Source of the DNA: Eleusine coracana subsp. coracana
Taxonomy: Eukaryota; Streptophyta; Magnoliopsida; Poales; Poaceae
NCBI GenBank assembly: GCA_032690845.1
Contig: CM064433.1
Coordinates: 39,182,658-39,246,657, forward strand
DNA: 64,000 bases
Reading direction: 5' to 3'
Below are positions 25,008 through 35,810 of the stretch, in pieces. The position numbers and the translations under genes were made by a program. Position 1 is the stretch's first letter. Every line of letters begins with the position of its first letter. Below the pieces are notes generated by a model, which saw only the letters and a list, made by a program, of their open reading frames with translations, made no database searches and was not told where the DNA came from.

Positions 25008-25121
25008 TTTAGGGGTTTTATGATTTTAGGATTTAGGGTTTACTGTCTTTAGTTCTGGTCCAGAGCCAGACCTGTTTAGGGGTTTTGTGATTTTAGGATT
25101 TAGGGTTTACTATCTTTAGAG
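24988..25121. repeat. 67-bp tandem duplication covering the hAT right end
   Basis: 24988-25054 is repeated at 25055-25121 with a few changes. The unit includes the last 20 bases of the hAT element, its target duplication and following TTTAGGG-rich flank, so the duplication happened after the insertion. Confidence 0.88.
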
Positions 25122-25829
25122 TTTAGTATTTAGGATTTTAGTGTTTAGGGTCTTTTATTTTATTTGGCGCGTGAGCCGAGCGAGATGCGTGAGCCGAGCT
25201 GAGCGTGAGCCAGAGCAGGCGGCGGGACTCCAACGATTTACCCCGATCGCATGTACGTTCGATAGCAAGCGGAGAGCATCGGGCCAGAGGGCGCATTGGC
25301 GCGTAGATGCGCCTGGGGCTCACCTAATTTTTCTCCGGACTGCCGTGGACCTTTGTGGTCTGTTTGGGCTGTGTTTATCAGAGCGAATGGAGGTATAGGC
25401 TGGTTTTCGGTGGACCGCTGACCACTGTGGAAGCACGGCTTTAGGTGGTTTTTGTATGTAGTGGGTTTTTATTACTTACTCTGCTTGTCTCGTAAATTAA
25501 GATCTGTGTTTAATTGGATGACGGTAGTTGGACTGATTAATCTGTAGTGTGTGTATGTTTGCTTAGGTTTCTGACATCTGACAATGACAAATCTATAGTG
25601 TGTGTGTGTTTGCTTAGGTTTCTGACATCTGACGATGTACCCCATCGTGTTGCAGTGTGTCATATCTCACTCACTTGTTTAGATGGACTAAAATTTTAAA
25701 TATTGTACTGCAGACGAGGTCTTGATCCTTGCGGTGGTGAGCAGATCATTAATAATAGTACTATAATGGAACGGTTAGAGACAAGCATGTGGCCAACAAG
25801 CGTGGTATGTGCCATTGTCACATTGCCTA
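25122..25829. other. Intergenic DNA with short tandem repeat
   Basis: No gene is recognised. A unit of about 49 bases is repeated at 25539-25586 and 25589-25637 (core gcttaggtttctgacatctg). Confidence 0.6.
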
Positions 25830-26577
25830 CTCCTTCCATCCCTTATATAATCATTTCTAGGATTCAGATTTTTTCCAAAATATAAGCATTTCTATCAATA
25901 GGACCCATAGATATGCAATAATAACATCATCCTCTACTAGTCCACTCACCCCATGCACCTGAATCCAACCCAAATCATCAGACGGCGTCGCCAATCCTCT
26001 TCCTCACTCTGGCAGCGACGACCTTCCCTCGCCACGAGCTCCTTCCCTCCCTCGCGTGAGCTCCCTTCCTCCGTCCTTGCGTGAGCTTGGTGAAGAAGAT
26101 GATGGCAGGTGAAGCACCATGTCCCACCTCACTAGTGTAGCGAGCATCCTCAGCAAGGTGGTCGTCCCCCGCTCCATCATCAATCCGAGCACGGCAAGGC
26201 GCTCGAGCTGGTGGTGAAGGAACTTGGCGGTCTGGTGGGGTGCAGGTCATGAGCGATCTGTCGAGCTCTTCCCCCACTCTTTCGCATATCTGAGACAACA
26301 ACTGCACCCCTCCCTCGGCCTCGCGTGATATGGTGGCGGAGCTTGGTGCAGGGGGCTCCGACGACCTGAACACGAGTTGTGCCGCGGGGAGCTTCAGCAC
26401 CGGCAGCGACGGCTCGAGGACAAGCGGCAACGCAAGGAGTCGTTGAGCTTCAGGAATCAGGAGACCATGCGATGCTGGGTGGGGATGAAATTTTAACGAG
26501 GGGCAAAACGATCTTTTACCATAGCTGCTATTTTGTGTTGGAAAGGTAGAAATGCTTATATAATGGGATGGAGGGTC
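25830..26577. mobile_element. Stowaway-like element with GC-rich cargo
   Basis: The left end CTCCTTCCATCCCTTATATA and the reverse complement of the right end (CCTCCATCCCATTATATAAG) form inverted repeats of about 30 bases. TA precedes the left end, as in Tc1/mariner Stowaway elements. The interior (about 25980-26480) is GC-rich and contains a long open frame on the minus strand with low-complexity P/S/A composition that resembles no known protein; I regard it as non-coding cargo. Confidence 0.65.
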
Positions 26578-28030
26578 TGTAAGAACGCTATGCAAGAATC
26601 GATCCCCTGAGAGGCTGAGATCCGCCGTGAAGTTTTGGCATTCGCACCGCCTCGATAAATGGTGGCGCTTCTGATCAAATAAATACGGTCAGACACTAGC
26701 TTCACCGTGAAGGTTTGAGAGCCTCACCATTAATCGTAAAAAACATCCTAAAATTACCATGAATAAAGTAAAACATCCAGTCCTTGAATTATAAATTCCA
26801 AATTCATGGATGTATATGGATTTTCAGCATAATCCTAAAGCTATCAAGTCCGCGCTGTAGCTGCATGTAGCAATTTCAAGCTACAAAGAAATAGAAAATG
26901 GATCAGGTCACCAACGTTGGGTGCCGGTGGGAAAAAAAATCTTAAACAACATCTGAGATTTAACACTGTCTTCACCTCTTTGGTTCCTTCCAGGAACCAG
27001 GGTCAAATGTATGTTTCACGTCGTTGAAGCAACAACTGCATGTCTGGGAAGTATTATCCATTCTAAGATTAAATCTGCTACAGCTTATAGATATGGAAGG
27101 TAGCGTGGTACAGAGTGTGTTTGTTTTCTGCGCACTAAATTTAAGTCAAGTCCTATTAAATATTAGGATACTGATTAGAAGTAATGAATATAGACTAATT
27201 ATAAAACCCATTTCATAACTCCTACTAGGCTAAATGATGAAATGAATTTATTAAGTCTCATTAGATCATAATTAAATAATATGATGCTATAGTAAACATC
27301 TCATAATAATGACTTAATTAAGCTTAGTAGAATTATCCCTGCCATGTCACTATGACCTCCATGCAGGAGTCCAAGAGAGTGCACACAACATGCACCTTTG
27401 GTGTACATTTTATTTATTCTAGCACTATTGCATTTATTGACATGAAAAAATATATAAAGTTTACATGTACATATCTATTAGTTTAAGTCAATGTAAGTGA
27501 CCTTATTAATAGCCAGACCTATCACTTGGTCAATATATAAAATTATGTTATAACTATCTTTGTATCACTTTAGTTTTCAAACTTGCGGGCAAGTTTGGTC
27601 TTTGAAATAATCCATTAATTTATCTAGAAGAAGTATATATGTGTAACAATTAATATAGTATCCATGGCATATTGGAACACTAACTACTACAGCTCACATT
27701 AAAATAACATTATTATATAGTGGCAGTTCAAATTGATGATGACAAGATTAAATCAGGGAGATCAATGGCACAAAACAAACATAGTTGGGTGCATCAGATA
27801 TAGGTTATTAACTTATTATGCTGAGATTACTTAAATGTGTAAGTCCAAGACAAAGAAATGTAGTATTAATGTATTTGTGAAACCTTAGTTATACAAAAAA
27901 AAATGGAGAATAAGACAAGGTAAATATCTATACCAATAGAAATGATTTGACAAGGTGCAAAGATAATGAAAACAAAATAAAGTATTATCCCAGATATTGC
28001 TGAAAAAAATATTCAAGCTTCACATAATTC
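26578..28030. other. AT-rich intergenic DNA
   Basis: No gene or element border is recognised before the Helitron-like end that follows. Confidence 0.5.
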
Positions 28031-28062
28031 TAGCCCGTGCGAATGCATGGGTTGGCAGCTAG
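28031..28062 (+). mobile_element. Helitron-like 3' terminus
   Basis: The imperfect hairpin CCCGTGCGAATGCATGGG is followed by TTGGCAG and CTAG (28059-28062), then T. This is the layout of grass Helitron 3' ends, which insert between A and T. The 5' TC end was not located. Confidence 0.5.
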
Positions 28063-28199
28063 TAAATAATAATGGGTTGGCGGCTAACAAACATAGCTTC
28101 ACATACAGTAATTCCTGCTACCACTGAAAATCAAATATATTGGTATTATTTTCAGACAAATTTGTGAGTAAAACTCATGCATTTAACCACCTCTCAAAA

Positions 28200-28860
28200 C
28201 AACAAAAATATCACAAAGAAGATATATATTCATAAAAGATGATCCTGTAGACAAATGGCATCCAAAACAAAACTCTTGAAAGATCATCCCTTACTTGAAA
28301 AACATCTCATTTTACATTTATAAATCATTAGGGAGGCTACATGTTGACTCTTATATGTCACTAAAATAAGGTTTTGAGTGAAGTCCTATGACGAAGCCTG
28401 AACAAACATTTATAAGGGAATATACTTCAATAACATAGAGCCTAAGCGTTGAAATCCCAGCAAAAGATGGACTAATACAACACTGTTATGTGTAATTGTG
28501 AAATATTAGGGACTTGGGCTACTCTAGACATTGAGAAGCTCTGCTCTCAATGTACACCAATCAATTAACTTATTCCATCGACCCCTGACATATTAATTTA
28601 TAGCCATCCATTCCTCTCTAGTTCCATCAAACTATAGGTTGTGTATATATATAGTAGAGACCTAGTTTGGTTAATACTTAATTTGTGATATGGTTTTGTG
28701 AAAACAATATTTGGGTTGTTGTTTGGTTGTGGTAGTGAACTAATTAATAAGTTTATTGTAATCTTCAAGTTCAAAATGTAATCATTAAGTTTCTTGTAAT
28801 CTCCAATGCCTAAATCTTGGGGGAACTTGATTAGCCGATAATTATTATCTTCCCCTAATT
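28200..28860. repeat. Dispersed repeat, paralogous to 37190-37830
   Basis: Long collinear similarity to the later block, for example agggaggctac, gactcttatatgt, catattaatttat and aattaataagtttattgtaa in the same order. Its first part (ggcatccaaaacaaaact) is also related to the repeats upstream of the RING-H2 gene. It does not look coding. Confidence 0.7.
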
Positions 28861-29368
28861 GACGAATAGTTTCCTCCTTCATTTTGTCCACTCCATTGTT
28901 GTGGCGCTTGTAGGACTAGTCAATATGGGCCATAGTGGTCATTCCCTGCTCCTTCATCTTTGTTTATTCTTATCTTACCAGTGTCCAAGAAGTATTTATC
29001 TCCTACGAATAGTCAAATATGGCCTTGTTATACATGAATAGGTCGTCTTTAGCCAGATGATCACCTTGCATTTCGAAGGATGATTATGTGCCCTGGAATA
29101 ATTAAAAGGCTCTTTGATGTGTCTTGGTCTCTCCTCAGCCATGTCGAGATAAATTTGGCTTATTAGTTCGATGATGTAATGATCTTTTCTTAGTTACTTG
29201 AACTTGCATTTTAAAGCTTCAGCTCTAAATAAATTAATCAAATAAGAAGATTCAAAATTTTAGAATTAAAAACATGATCTCATCTTTGCAATTATAAGTT
29301 ATGATAACACTTATTGGACTTGTTGATACAAGCTGTTGGTCTCCTAGAACAGTGCAAGGTGGACCTTG
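28861..29368. other. Intergenic DNA
   Basis: No gene is recognised. Confidence 0.5.
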
Positions 29369-29874
29369 CAGGGGCAGACCCACATGTTGGGCCGCATATG
29401 CCATGACATAGTCTAAGCTCAGCGCACTAATTAATTTTCCTAGCATTTGTCATCTGTGCGATCGGAGGCGTAGGCAGACATCGTAGACAAACGCAATACA
29501 ACCGCGAGGGAGGCAAGCAATCAGTGTTGTACTGCACTACTGGGTTGCTCGACCATGGATCAAAGTTCCGTGGTATGCAATTTACTAAACCTTAGTTACT
29601 AGTATAGGAATAATCAACGGGTTGATTGATGATTTATTTTATTTTTTTGTTTGATTTAACTATTACACTTTTTAAACTATTTGTATTGTTATATGTATGT
29701 ATAATTATTGCATTTAATTGTTAGATTTAAGACTTTATACGTTATCTTTGTTCTGACTTATCAACTTCCTCATTACATTTAAAAATTTTACTGGATTATA
29801 TATGTGGATTATACTGAACTGTACATGAAAAATTTTGGCGTCATACCCTTTACTAAAATCCTGGTCCGCCACTG
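29369..29874. mobile_element. Non-autonomous hAT element (506 bp)
   Basis: Terminal inverted repeats CAGGGGCAGACC and CAGTGGCGGACC match at 10 of 12 positions. A perfect 8-base duplication, ggaccttg, flanks it at 29361-29368 and 29875-29882. No coding capacity is seen. Confidence 0.9.
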
Positions 29875-30539
29875 GGACCTTGTCCTCGGAATCACTGAGA
29901 TACTTGAGACGATGCAGGTTATCTGGATGTGTTTGTGAGCTGACCTTATGCGACAGCAGAATGGCTGCTGCTATATAAATCTCTGCTTAGACTTATCTCA
30001 AAGTTTAAAGTTGTTGATCTGGTAGCAGATCGACCTTTTAGTTATGCTTGGTCCAGGCTATCATAATCGATGTCACTTTTAGTTATCGCAACCTATTGTT
30101 CATTGTAACTTGATTCTCTCTTAAACATAAGAACTGAAACACCAGGTTATATCCAGACGCCAAAGTGTCAAAGGTCAGTTCAGTCGTTTGGCTAGAACGA
30201 TGATGATGGACAGACACCGCCCCGTTTCGACCAAAAAGGTGCACAAATTATGGCACTGTTGTGTCATTGCATCAACCAACGCATTGACATGTTATGCAAA
30301 AAAAAAAAAAATGAACGCGTTGACGACAACTACAGAACCCTGAGTTCTTTTGGATACATATCAATGGTTTAAGTGGCCAATACTCCCAGTATTACGCACT
30401 CTTATTTCTTAGCAGGATATATACAAGTAGGAGCTGGCAGCTAAATCGTGCAAGGCTTTCTGGAAGATGCACCTCATGAACATTTATCACTGTGCAGCCC
30501 TGGAGGACAATCAGGGTTGACTATGGTAGCAGAAGCGAT
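29875..30539. other. Intergenic DNA
   Basis: No gene is recognised. An A run of about 14 lies at 30297-30311. Confidence 0.5.
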
Positions 30540-31362
30540 GCTCCGTTCCGCCACCACCGACGCCATCCCACTCACCGTGCTCGACGAGGTGAACTTTGAC
30601 CAACGCATCTCCACCTCCACATGTTCTTCTTCCATCCACCAGCTCCACCAAGCTAAGGCAGTCCTCACCAGGTTGGGTCGGGCGGCCGGGAATGGACGCC
30701 AACAGCAACAACGGAACGATCCTGGGATTCGTTGAGGCAACTCCCGACGTCCGCTCACTAGCGTCATGCTGCTGGAGCCTACGCCTTAGCTGCTGCACCT
30801 GCACCCGAGCGCGGACGACGCGGAAAAACTGATGATGCTCGTCCAGTTCACGCGGTTCAAGTGCGGCATCTTCGCCGTGGGCACAACAAGCCAGGCCGAT
30901 GGCCGAGCTGCACCGTGCACCACAGGTCAGCACCTCGTGGCCGATGGCAGAGCTGCACGCAGCTTTACCGTCGTGTGGGGCACGGCTGCACGTGGCGCCG
31001 CCATGGATGATGACCCCGTGTACTGAGACGGCGTCAGCGTCTTTGTGCCACACGGAACCCGCCTTTTGGGTCTCGAGTTCGAGCACCGTGGCGTGTTCAG
31101 TTCAAGCGCCGTGCCGAGAAGTGCAACAACAACAACAACTCTGTTGATCATGGAAGCGGCGTGGTGGTGGTACGGTGCAGAGGTTGCGCTTCAGCCGGGA
31201 GATGGTCACCGAGCTCAAGTCCTAGGCACCTGCTAACGCGCCACGGCCATTCAGCACGTTCCAGTGCATGGCGGCGCATCTGTGGAAATGCGTCACGACG
31301 GCACGCGGGCTTGCCAGAGACACTGCAACCACGCACGCTCAAGATCATCGTGGACGGACCAT
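30540..31362 (+). pseudogene. BAHD acyltransferase copy 3, decayed and 3'-truncated
   Basis: Homology starts with TTDAIPLTVLDEVNFDQRIS. It continues in shifted frames through LMMLVQFTRFKCGIFAVGTT, QHLVADGRAARSFTVVWGTA (the HXXXD region) and EFEHRGVF, and ends in FQCMAAHLWKCVTTARGLA. Several frameshifts and stops break it (for example a stop at 31024). A 45-base in-frame tandem duplication around the HXXXD motif (copies of ggccgatgg at 30894 and 30939) is an extra lesion. It stops where an oppositely oriented fragment begins. Confidence 0.88.
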
Positions 31363-31671
31363 AAATCACAGCTAAAGTCGTGTATCTGCCGCTGCCATCG
31401 GAGAGTAGCAGCAATAATTCTTGAACACGTACGTCGTCTCACTCTTGAAGAGGTTGACATAGCCGTAGATATGATGCTACCATCACGAGAAAAGGATGGC
31501 ACCATGAACACGAGTCCCTCCTCTGAGCAGGCTGTACAGTGTAGACCTCTCAACATCCGGGCTCATCTGCACCATCTTCACCGCATCGGCCGTGGGCGCC
31601 GGCTGATCCTCCACTCCTCCGAACTCCGCAAAGTTGACAAACGACCAGAAATACCGCTCGTCTATTACTAC
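31363..31671 (-). pseudogene. BAHD acyltransferase copy 4, C-terminal fragment
   Basis: The minus strand encodes the C-terminal part of the family: DERYFWSFVNFAEFGGVED, then TADAVKMVQMSPDVE, and, in another frame, EEGLVFMVPSFSRDGS. The region coding for the DFGXG motif is deleted. The non-coding tail at 31371-31410 matches the tail of the copy at 43069-44367 (ctgccatc.gagagtagcag). It ends abruptly against CACTA-like sequence at 31672. Confidence 0.85.
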
Positions 31672-31822
31672 CATAAAACAGCTCTATAGCGGCGTCTCCA
31701 AAAACCACGTAGCGGCGCAACACGAAGTGAGCCGCCGCTAAAGAGCTCTGTGGGCCTGTTGTGATACAAACCGCCGCTATAGAACCTTTTATAGCGTCAG
31801 TTGGCATTATCAACCGTCACTA
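31672..31822. mobile_element. CACTA-like subterminal repeats (outer fragment)
   Basis: Contains several direct and inverted copies of a motif like tagcggcg / gccgctata, as in the subterminal regions of CACTA elements. It interrupts the acyltransferase remnant to its left. Exact borders are not visible. Confidence 0.55.
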
Positions 31823-32343
31823 CACTACAAATGTATTGAGTGGGTAATAGCGGCGGTTTGCAATTTCAACTGCCGCTATAAAATACACGAGCTATAAAAG
31901 ACATGTTCGGATAGCTCCGGGCCTCACTCGAACAGTGGCGGCCTGAAAATTTGGGCAAATTATGAAAATCAAGGTGGAAGATTTTGACTTCTTTTTTTAC
32001 AGAAATTTGCTCTCTGAGGTAAATGGAACTTATCCCATAGGTTTTTTTTGCTCTTATTTTGACATCAAGTTAAATTTTGGATTTTAAATTTGTTAGACTT
32101 TCATCAAATTTTAGCTAAATTCTCTCGATTTGGATGCTTCTATTGGGCTGTAGTTGAAATTTATGAAGGCATACATCATCTATTTTTATCACTACACAAA
32201 ATAATTACTATATCTAGCCTATTTTATATCAATAAAAATCTAGATCTAGTTTGGTTTCTAGAAGAGAGAGAAGGTAGTATCAGGGTAAGAGGGATATGAT
32301 TTTTTACTAATTCTCGATAAAAGTTAAATAATATATAAAATAA

Positions 32344-32368
32344 TTTTATTTTATTTTATTTTATTTTA
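32344..32368. repeat. (TTTTA)n microsatellite
   Basis: About five perfect units of tttta/ttatt within the truncated CACTA region. Confidence 0.85.
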
Positions 32369-32470
32369 CCTTGTATAATATTTTTCACTTTATGTAATTT
32401 ATTTTTGTTACACATAATTAATGAATTAAATTAAAATATTTTTTTTGGTTCTCGTTCAAGATCGTTCACG

Positions 32471-32680
32471 ATGGATAGGTCTTGGATGTACGAGGAACTA
32501 AGACCAGGTCTAATATTTTTACGAGAAGTCTCTAAATTTGTCGAATGGGCCGCACAACATGCTCGGCGTGAAGGGACGACTGATATACATTGTCGGTGCT
32601 ATGATTATAAGAATGAGAAGTTATGGAAGGATATAGAAGTAATCAAATCACACTTGATGCGGAGGGGTTTTGTTGGATAA
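32471..32680 (+). pseudogene. CACTA transposase-associated domain fragment
   Basis: Sixty-nine codons reading MDRSWMYEELRPG, HCRCYDYKNEKLWKD and HLMRRGFVG. The DRSWMY start, the paired cysteines and the HL..RGF ending are the hallmarks of the small domain at the N-terminus of En/Spm-type transposases. A stop follows at once and the catalytic part is absent, so it is a dead remnant. Confidence 0.8.
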
Positions 32681-32700
32681 AACATGGTGAGAACAATGTG

Positions 32701-33367
32701 GTTGATATGAAATTTGATGAGCCTATTAAAGTTGAAGTCGAGTCTGTGAATGGTTACAGTAATTTATCAACCATACTAATAGCCTAATTGAGTTTTACTA
32801 TTTGTACATCTTGCCGAATTTCTACAGTAAGGGGATTTTGTGGATTGTCAATGAATGGTTGTAATTTATCAACCATACTAATAGGCAGATATATGGTTTG
32901 CTTTATTGTGATAATTTCTATGAGTTTTCGCTGTTAGTGTGGAGGTCTTAAAAGGAGTCTTCTATTAGTAAATATAACATAAGTGTCTGATTCACTTTTT
33001 TCTCCTATAGCAAACCCAGATGTGTTTGATATCTGGAACAAACTATAGCATGTCCAGGATTGTATGTAAAGTTGTCTCATTTCCAATATATTGTAGTATT
33101 ATCTACTCTTAAAGCCATGGCAAACTGGGAATTGTCATCGCTGGTTACTAGGGATGTAGGTGAGCTACCTAATGGATAGTAGTAGGTTAAGATTCTAGTT
33201 CATTTGCTCTACCAGATTGAATAGGATAGAAGTGGAATTTAGTTCAATTGAGAAAATTTTGAGCCAACCCACCGACCCAAAAAAAGTACTAACTCGCATG
33301 GCTACTGTCATGGTAGCCTAGTTTGGACACTTTTGGCGGCATGTGCCGTGCGCTCGGGACATTTTGG
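32701..33367. other. Intergenic DNA
   Basis: No gene is recognised. The phrase gtaatttatcaaccatactaatag occurs twice (near 32758 and 32861), a short local duplication. Confidence 0.55.
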
Positions 33368-34398
33368 CCCCGTTTGGGACAGCTTGATGCCAACTCGCTT
33401 TTGTACGAAACCAATTTCCTAGAGAAGCAGCTACTAAGAGAATCACGTCGAAGAGAAGCTAGGCGTTTGGCTTCTTCATAGAATCTAGTCGCCTCGCGCA
33501 CCTCCAAAACAAGGAAAAGGAAAAAGGAAAAAAAAAAGAACAGAGAAGAAGCACCGGCCGGTCATATCACGGCCGAGGCGAGCCCGCCCCGTCCATCACG
33601 GCCGCGTTTCCTGCAGCTCCACCTCAAACGGCCACTACCCGCAAGACGTCACAAACGGACGCACACATCAGTCAACGAAAACAGCTCCTCAGATTCATTC
33701 GCCATGGATGAGAGGGAGAGGAAGATGAGTGGAATCACGAAGAGCCTCACGTGTGGAGAAGACGAGGCTCCGGCGTGCACCCGCGTAGGCGCATCGCCCC
33801 TCACGCCCGTGCCACCATCGCTGTTCCGACCCTCGTGCTCATGCTGCTCCTCGCGCCACCCGCAGCCGCTCGCGCCGGGCTCTGCTTTAGCAGGCCAGGG
33901 CCGCCGTCGCGTCGGGCTCCGCTTCAGCAGGCCAGGGCTGCCGTCGCGCGCACGGACACCGGCCATCGGGGCCAGATTTCACGTCTCCCACCACACCGCC
34001 CTCTCGCACTGCCCCTGCCAATTCCACTCAGGGGGGATCGATTCTCCTCACCAGCGAGATCCCTACACAACCCTAGTTCCATTTTGTGAGCTCTGGGCTG
34101 CTAGGCGGCCGGATTTTGTTAGGGGGCGGCGAGCTCAAAGACAAGCACAAAGAGAAATAGGAGCGGTGTTGAGGTGGATGAAAAAGAAACAAAGCGGTAA
34201 GTGTGTAAAGAGTGGCATAGCGGGTAATTTTCTGCTTGCGTTGGAGAGAAACGAGGTCGGAGGTGGATTCCGCCTCGTAGTGTAAAAAGAGCTATCCCAG
34301 AAATGGTGCCCACTAAAAGCGATTCTAGAATCGACCCGTTTGGGAGACTTTGCTGCTTAATTCCAACGGAAGCCGAACAGAAGCTGTCCCAAACGGGG
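33368..34398. mobile_element. TIR element with GC-rich interior (1.03 kb)
   Basis: Perfect 18-base inverted repeats CCCCGTTTGGGACAGCTT stand at 33368-33385 and 34381-34398. A target duplication is not evident, so the superfamily is uncertain. The GC-rich centre (33560-34100) has overlapping open frames rich in P, R and S on both strands, without similarity to a known protein; they are probably by-products of composition. Confidence 0.7.
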
Positions 34399-34978
34399 AC
34401 TCAACCCTGGCAGCGCTCATTTTAATTTTTCTGCTGTGTGTGTAACTTTCTTGTGGACACGCGACCGTACGTGTTATTATCCGTACTTGGTAGAAATGTG
34501 CTAACTTGTTTAACTGCGTGACAAAACACAGACTGAAAATTTGTTGAACACGCCACAACTCGGCAGATTGAGCAATATTTAGACTGAACGTAGCAAGCTA
34601 AAGTCCATGTATTTGCCGCTTCCATGGAGTAGCAGTGTAATGCTTGAACATTTCGCCACAGGACGACGGCACAACGACCACGAGGTCATCCTCCGCCGCA
34701 GTCAATCTCATGGTTCATGGAACAGGGGCCCAGGCAAGCTGTACAATACTCGGCTCAGAACCCTCTTCGCCACGTCTGAAGAGTCAGCGCCAAGCCCTCC
34801 TCCACGGTCCCGGACCTCGCGAACTTGACGAACGACCTGAAATATTGGCCGTCCATGCGCGCCACTGCGCAGGACACGAGCCACCGTGCATGCCGGCGAG
34901 CTCCTACGGTGACGGTTGGCTGGGCCCACAGCGACGTTCCCGATGTAATTGGAAGCACCCCCGTAGATCCTGGGTGGA

Positions 34979-35632
34979 ACTGGACAAGAAACTAAGGGGG
35001 AAGGGGGGCATACAAATGTGATAAAATTTTCCGGCTAAAACTTTTAGCAATTTGCATAATTTTTTATTTTTCACACACACATGCATATGAATTTTAACAA
35101 TTTGCATCAAAATTTAGCAATATACAAAAGCATAGTACAAAAAAGATAACATATCATAATTTTTATAGAAAGATTAGGCCACAAATTTAAGAAATATCAT
35201 TAGGGGTAAAAACAGTTTAGAATTTTCTTCCTCCTTTTAGTGTGATGTGGAACGACATAAGTAGATGGAGCCGCTACAATCTCATCCCTCACCAATGAAG
35301 GCGATGGGAGGCACACTGCATCATCCGGGATCTTGTCAAGATGATGAAGGCAGAGAGGCGGTGTCGCCCGTAGGTGCGATCTCGTCGCTCACGAAGGGGA
35401 CTGATGAAGAAGAGCTGAGCTTGAAAATTTTCTGAGCTGTTTTTATGGGACAGCAGCGTAGACAGGGTAGCTACATAGTTTTTGCTAACTGGGGACGTGG
35501 GTTTTGGCCTGTAAACAGCAGTACACCATCTAAAAAATTACCAGAGTTAAGGGGGGGGGGGGGGGGGGGGGGGGGGGAGGGGGGGGGCACGGCCCCTGCC
35601 AGCACCCCCTTAGTTCTGCCACTGCGCATGCG
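34979..35632. mobile_element. Probable hAT-type insertion in BAHD copy 5
   Basis: Inserted between two collinear acyltransferase pieces. Its right end, read on the other strand, is CAGTGGCAGAACTAAGGGGG; the left end contains the related agaaactaaggggg. No target duplication could be seen, so the left border is approximate. It includes a long G tract. Confidence 0.5.
35551..35587. repeat. Homopolymeric G tract
   Basis: 27 consecutive G, one A, then nine more G. The length may be unreliable because such runs are error-prone in sequencing and assembly. Confidence 0.85.
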
Positions 35633-35810
35633 TGTGCGCCTATACACTATGATGCACATTGTGGTGGCCTCGTGTCTATGGAGCCTCTATGCCTGGATGA
35701 TGCATTGCCACACGTGCGCCACCACGCACGACACCGTGTGGTGTATGGTGGGCTGTGGGCAGCATGAGGTAGACAACGACGCCATCAACTTCAGCATGAT
35801 CGCGCGGAGG

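Larger units (their letters stand above)
31823..32700 (+). mobile_element. CACTA (En/Spm) element, truncated 5' part
   Basis: Begins with CACTACAAATG, the CACTA-type terminus, followed by subterminal tagcggcggttt motifs. About 650 bases further it carries the N-terminal transposase-associated domain (next entry). The 3' part is missing or unrecognisable; the sequence fades into AT-rich DNA after 32700. Confidence 0.7.

Noticed and set aside
25978..26595. 205-codon open frame on the minus strand
   Set aside because: Inside a Stowaway-like element; P/S/A-rich and without recognisable domain.
33649..34285. Open frames of 105-193 codons
   Set aside because: Within a TIR element with GC-rich interior; no similarity to known proteins.
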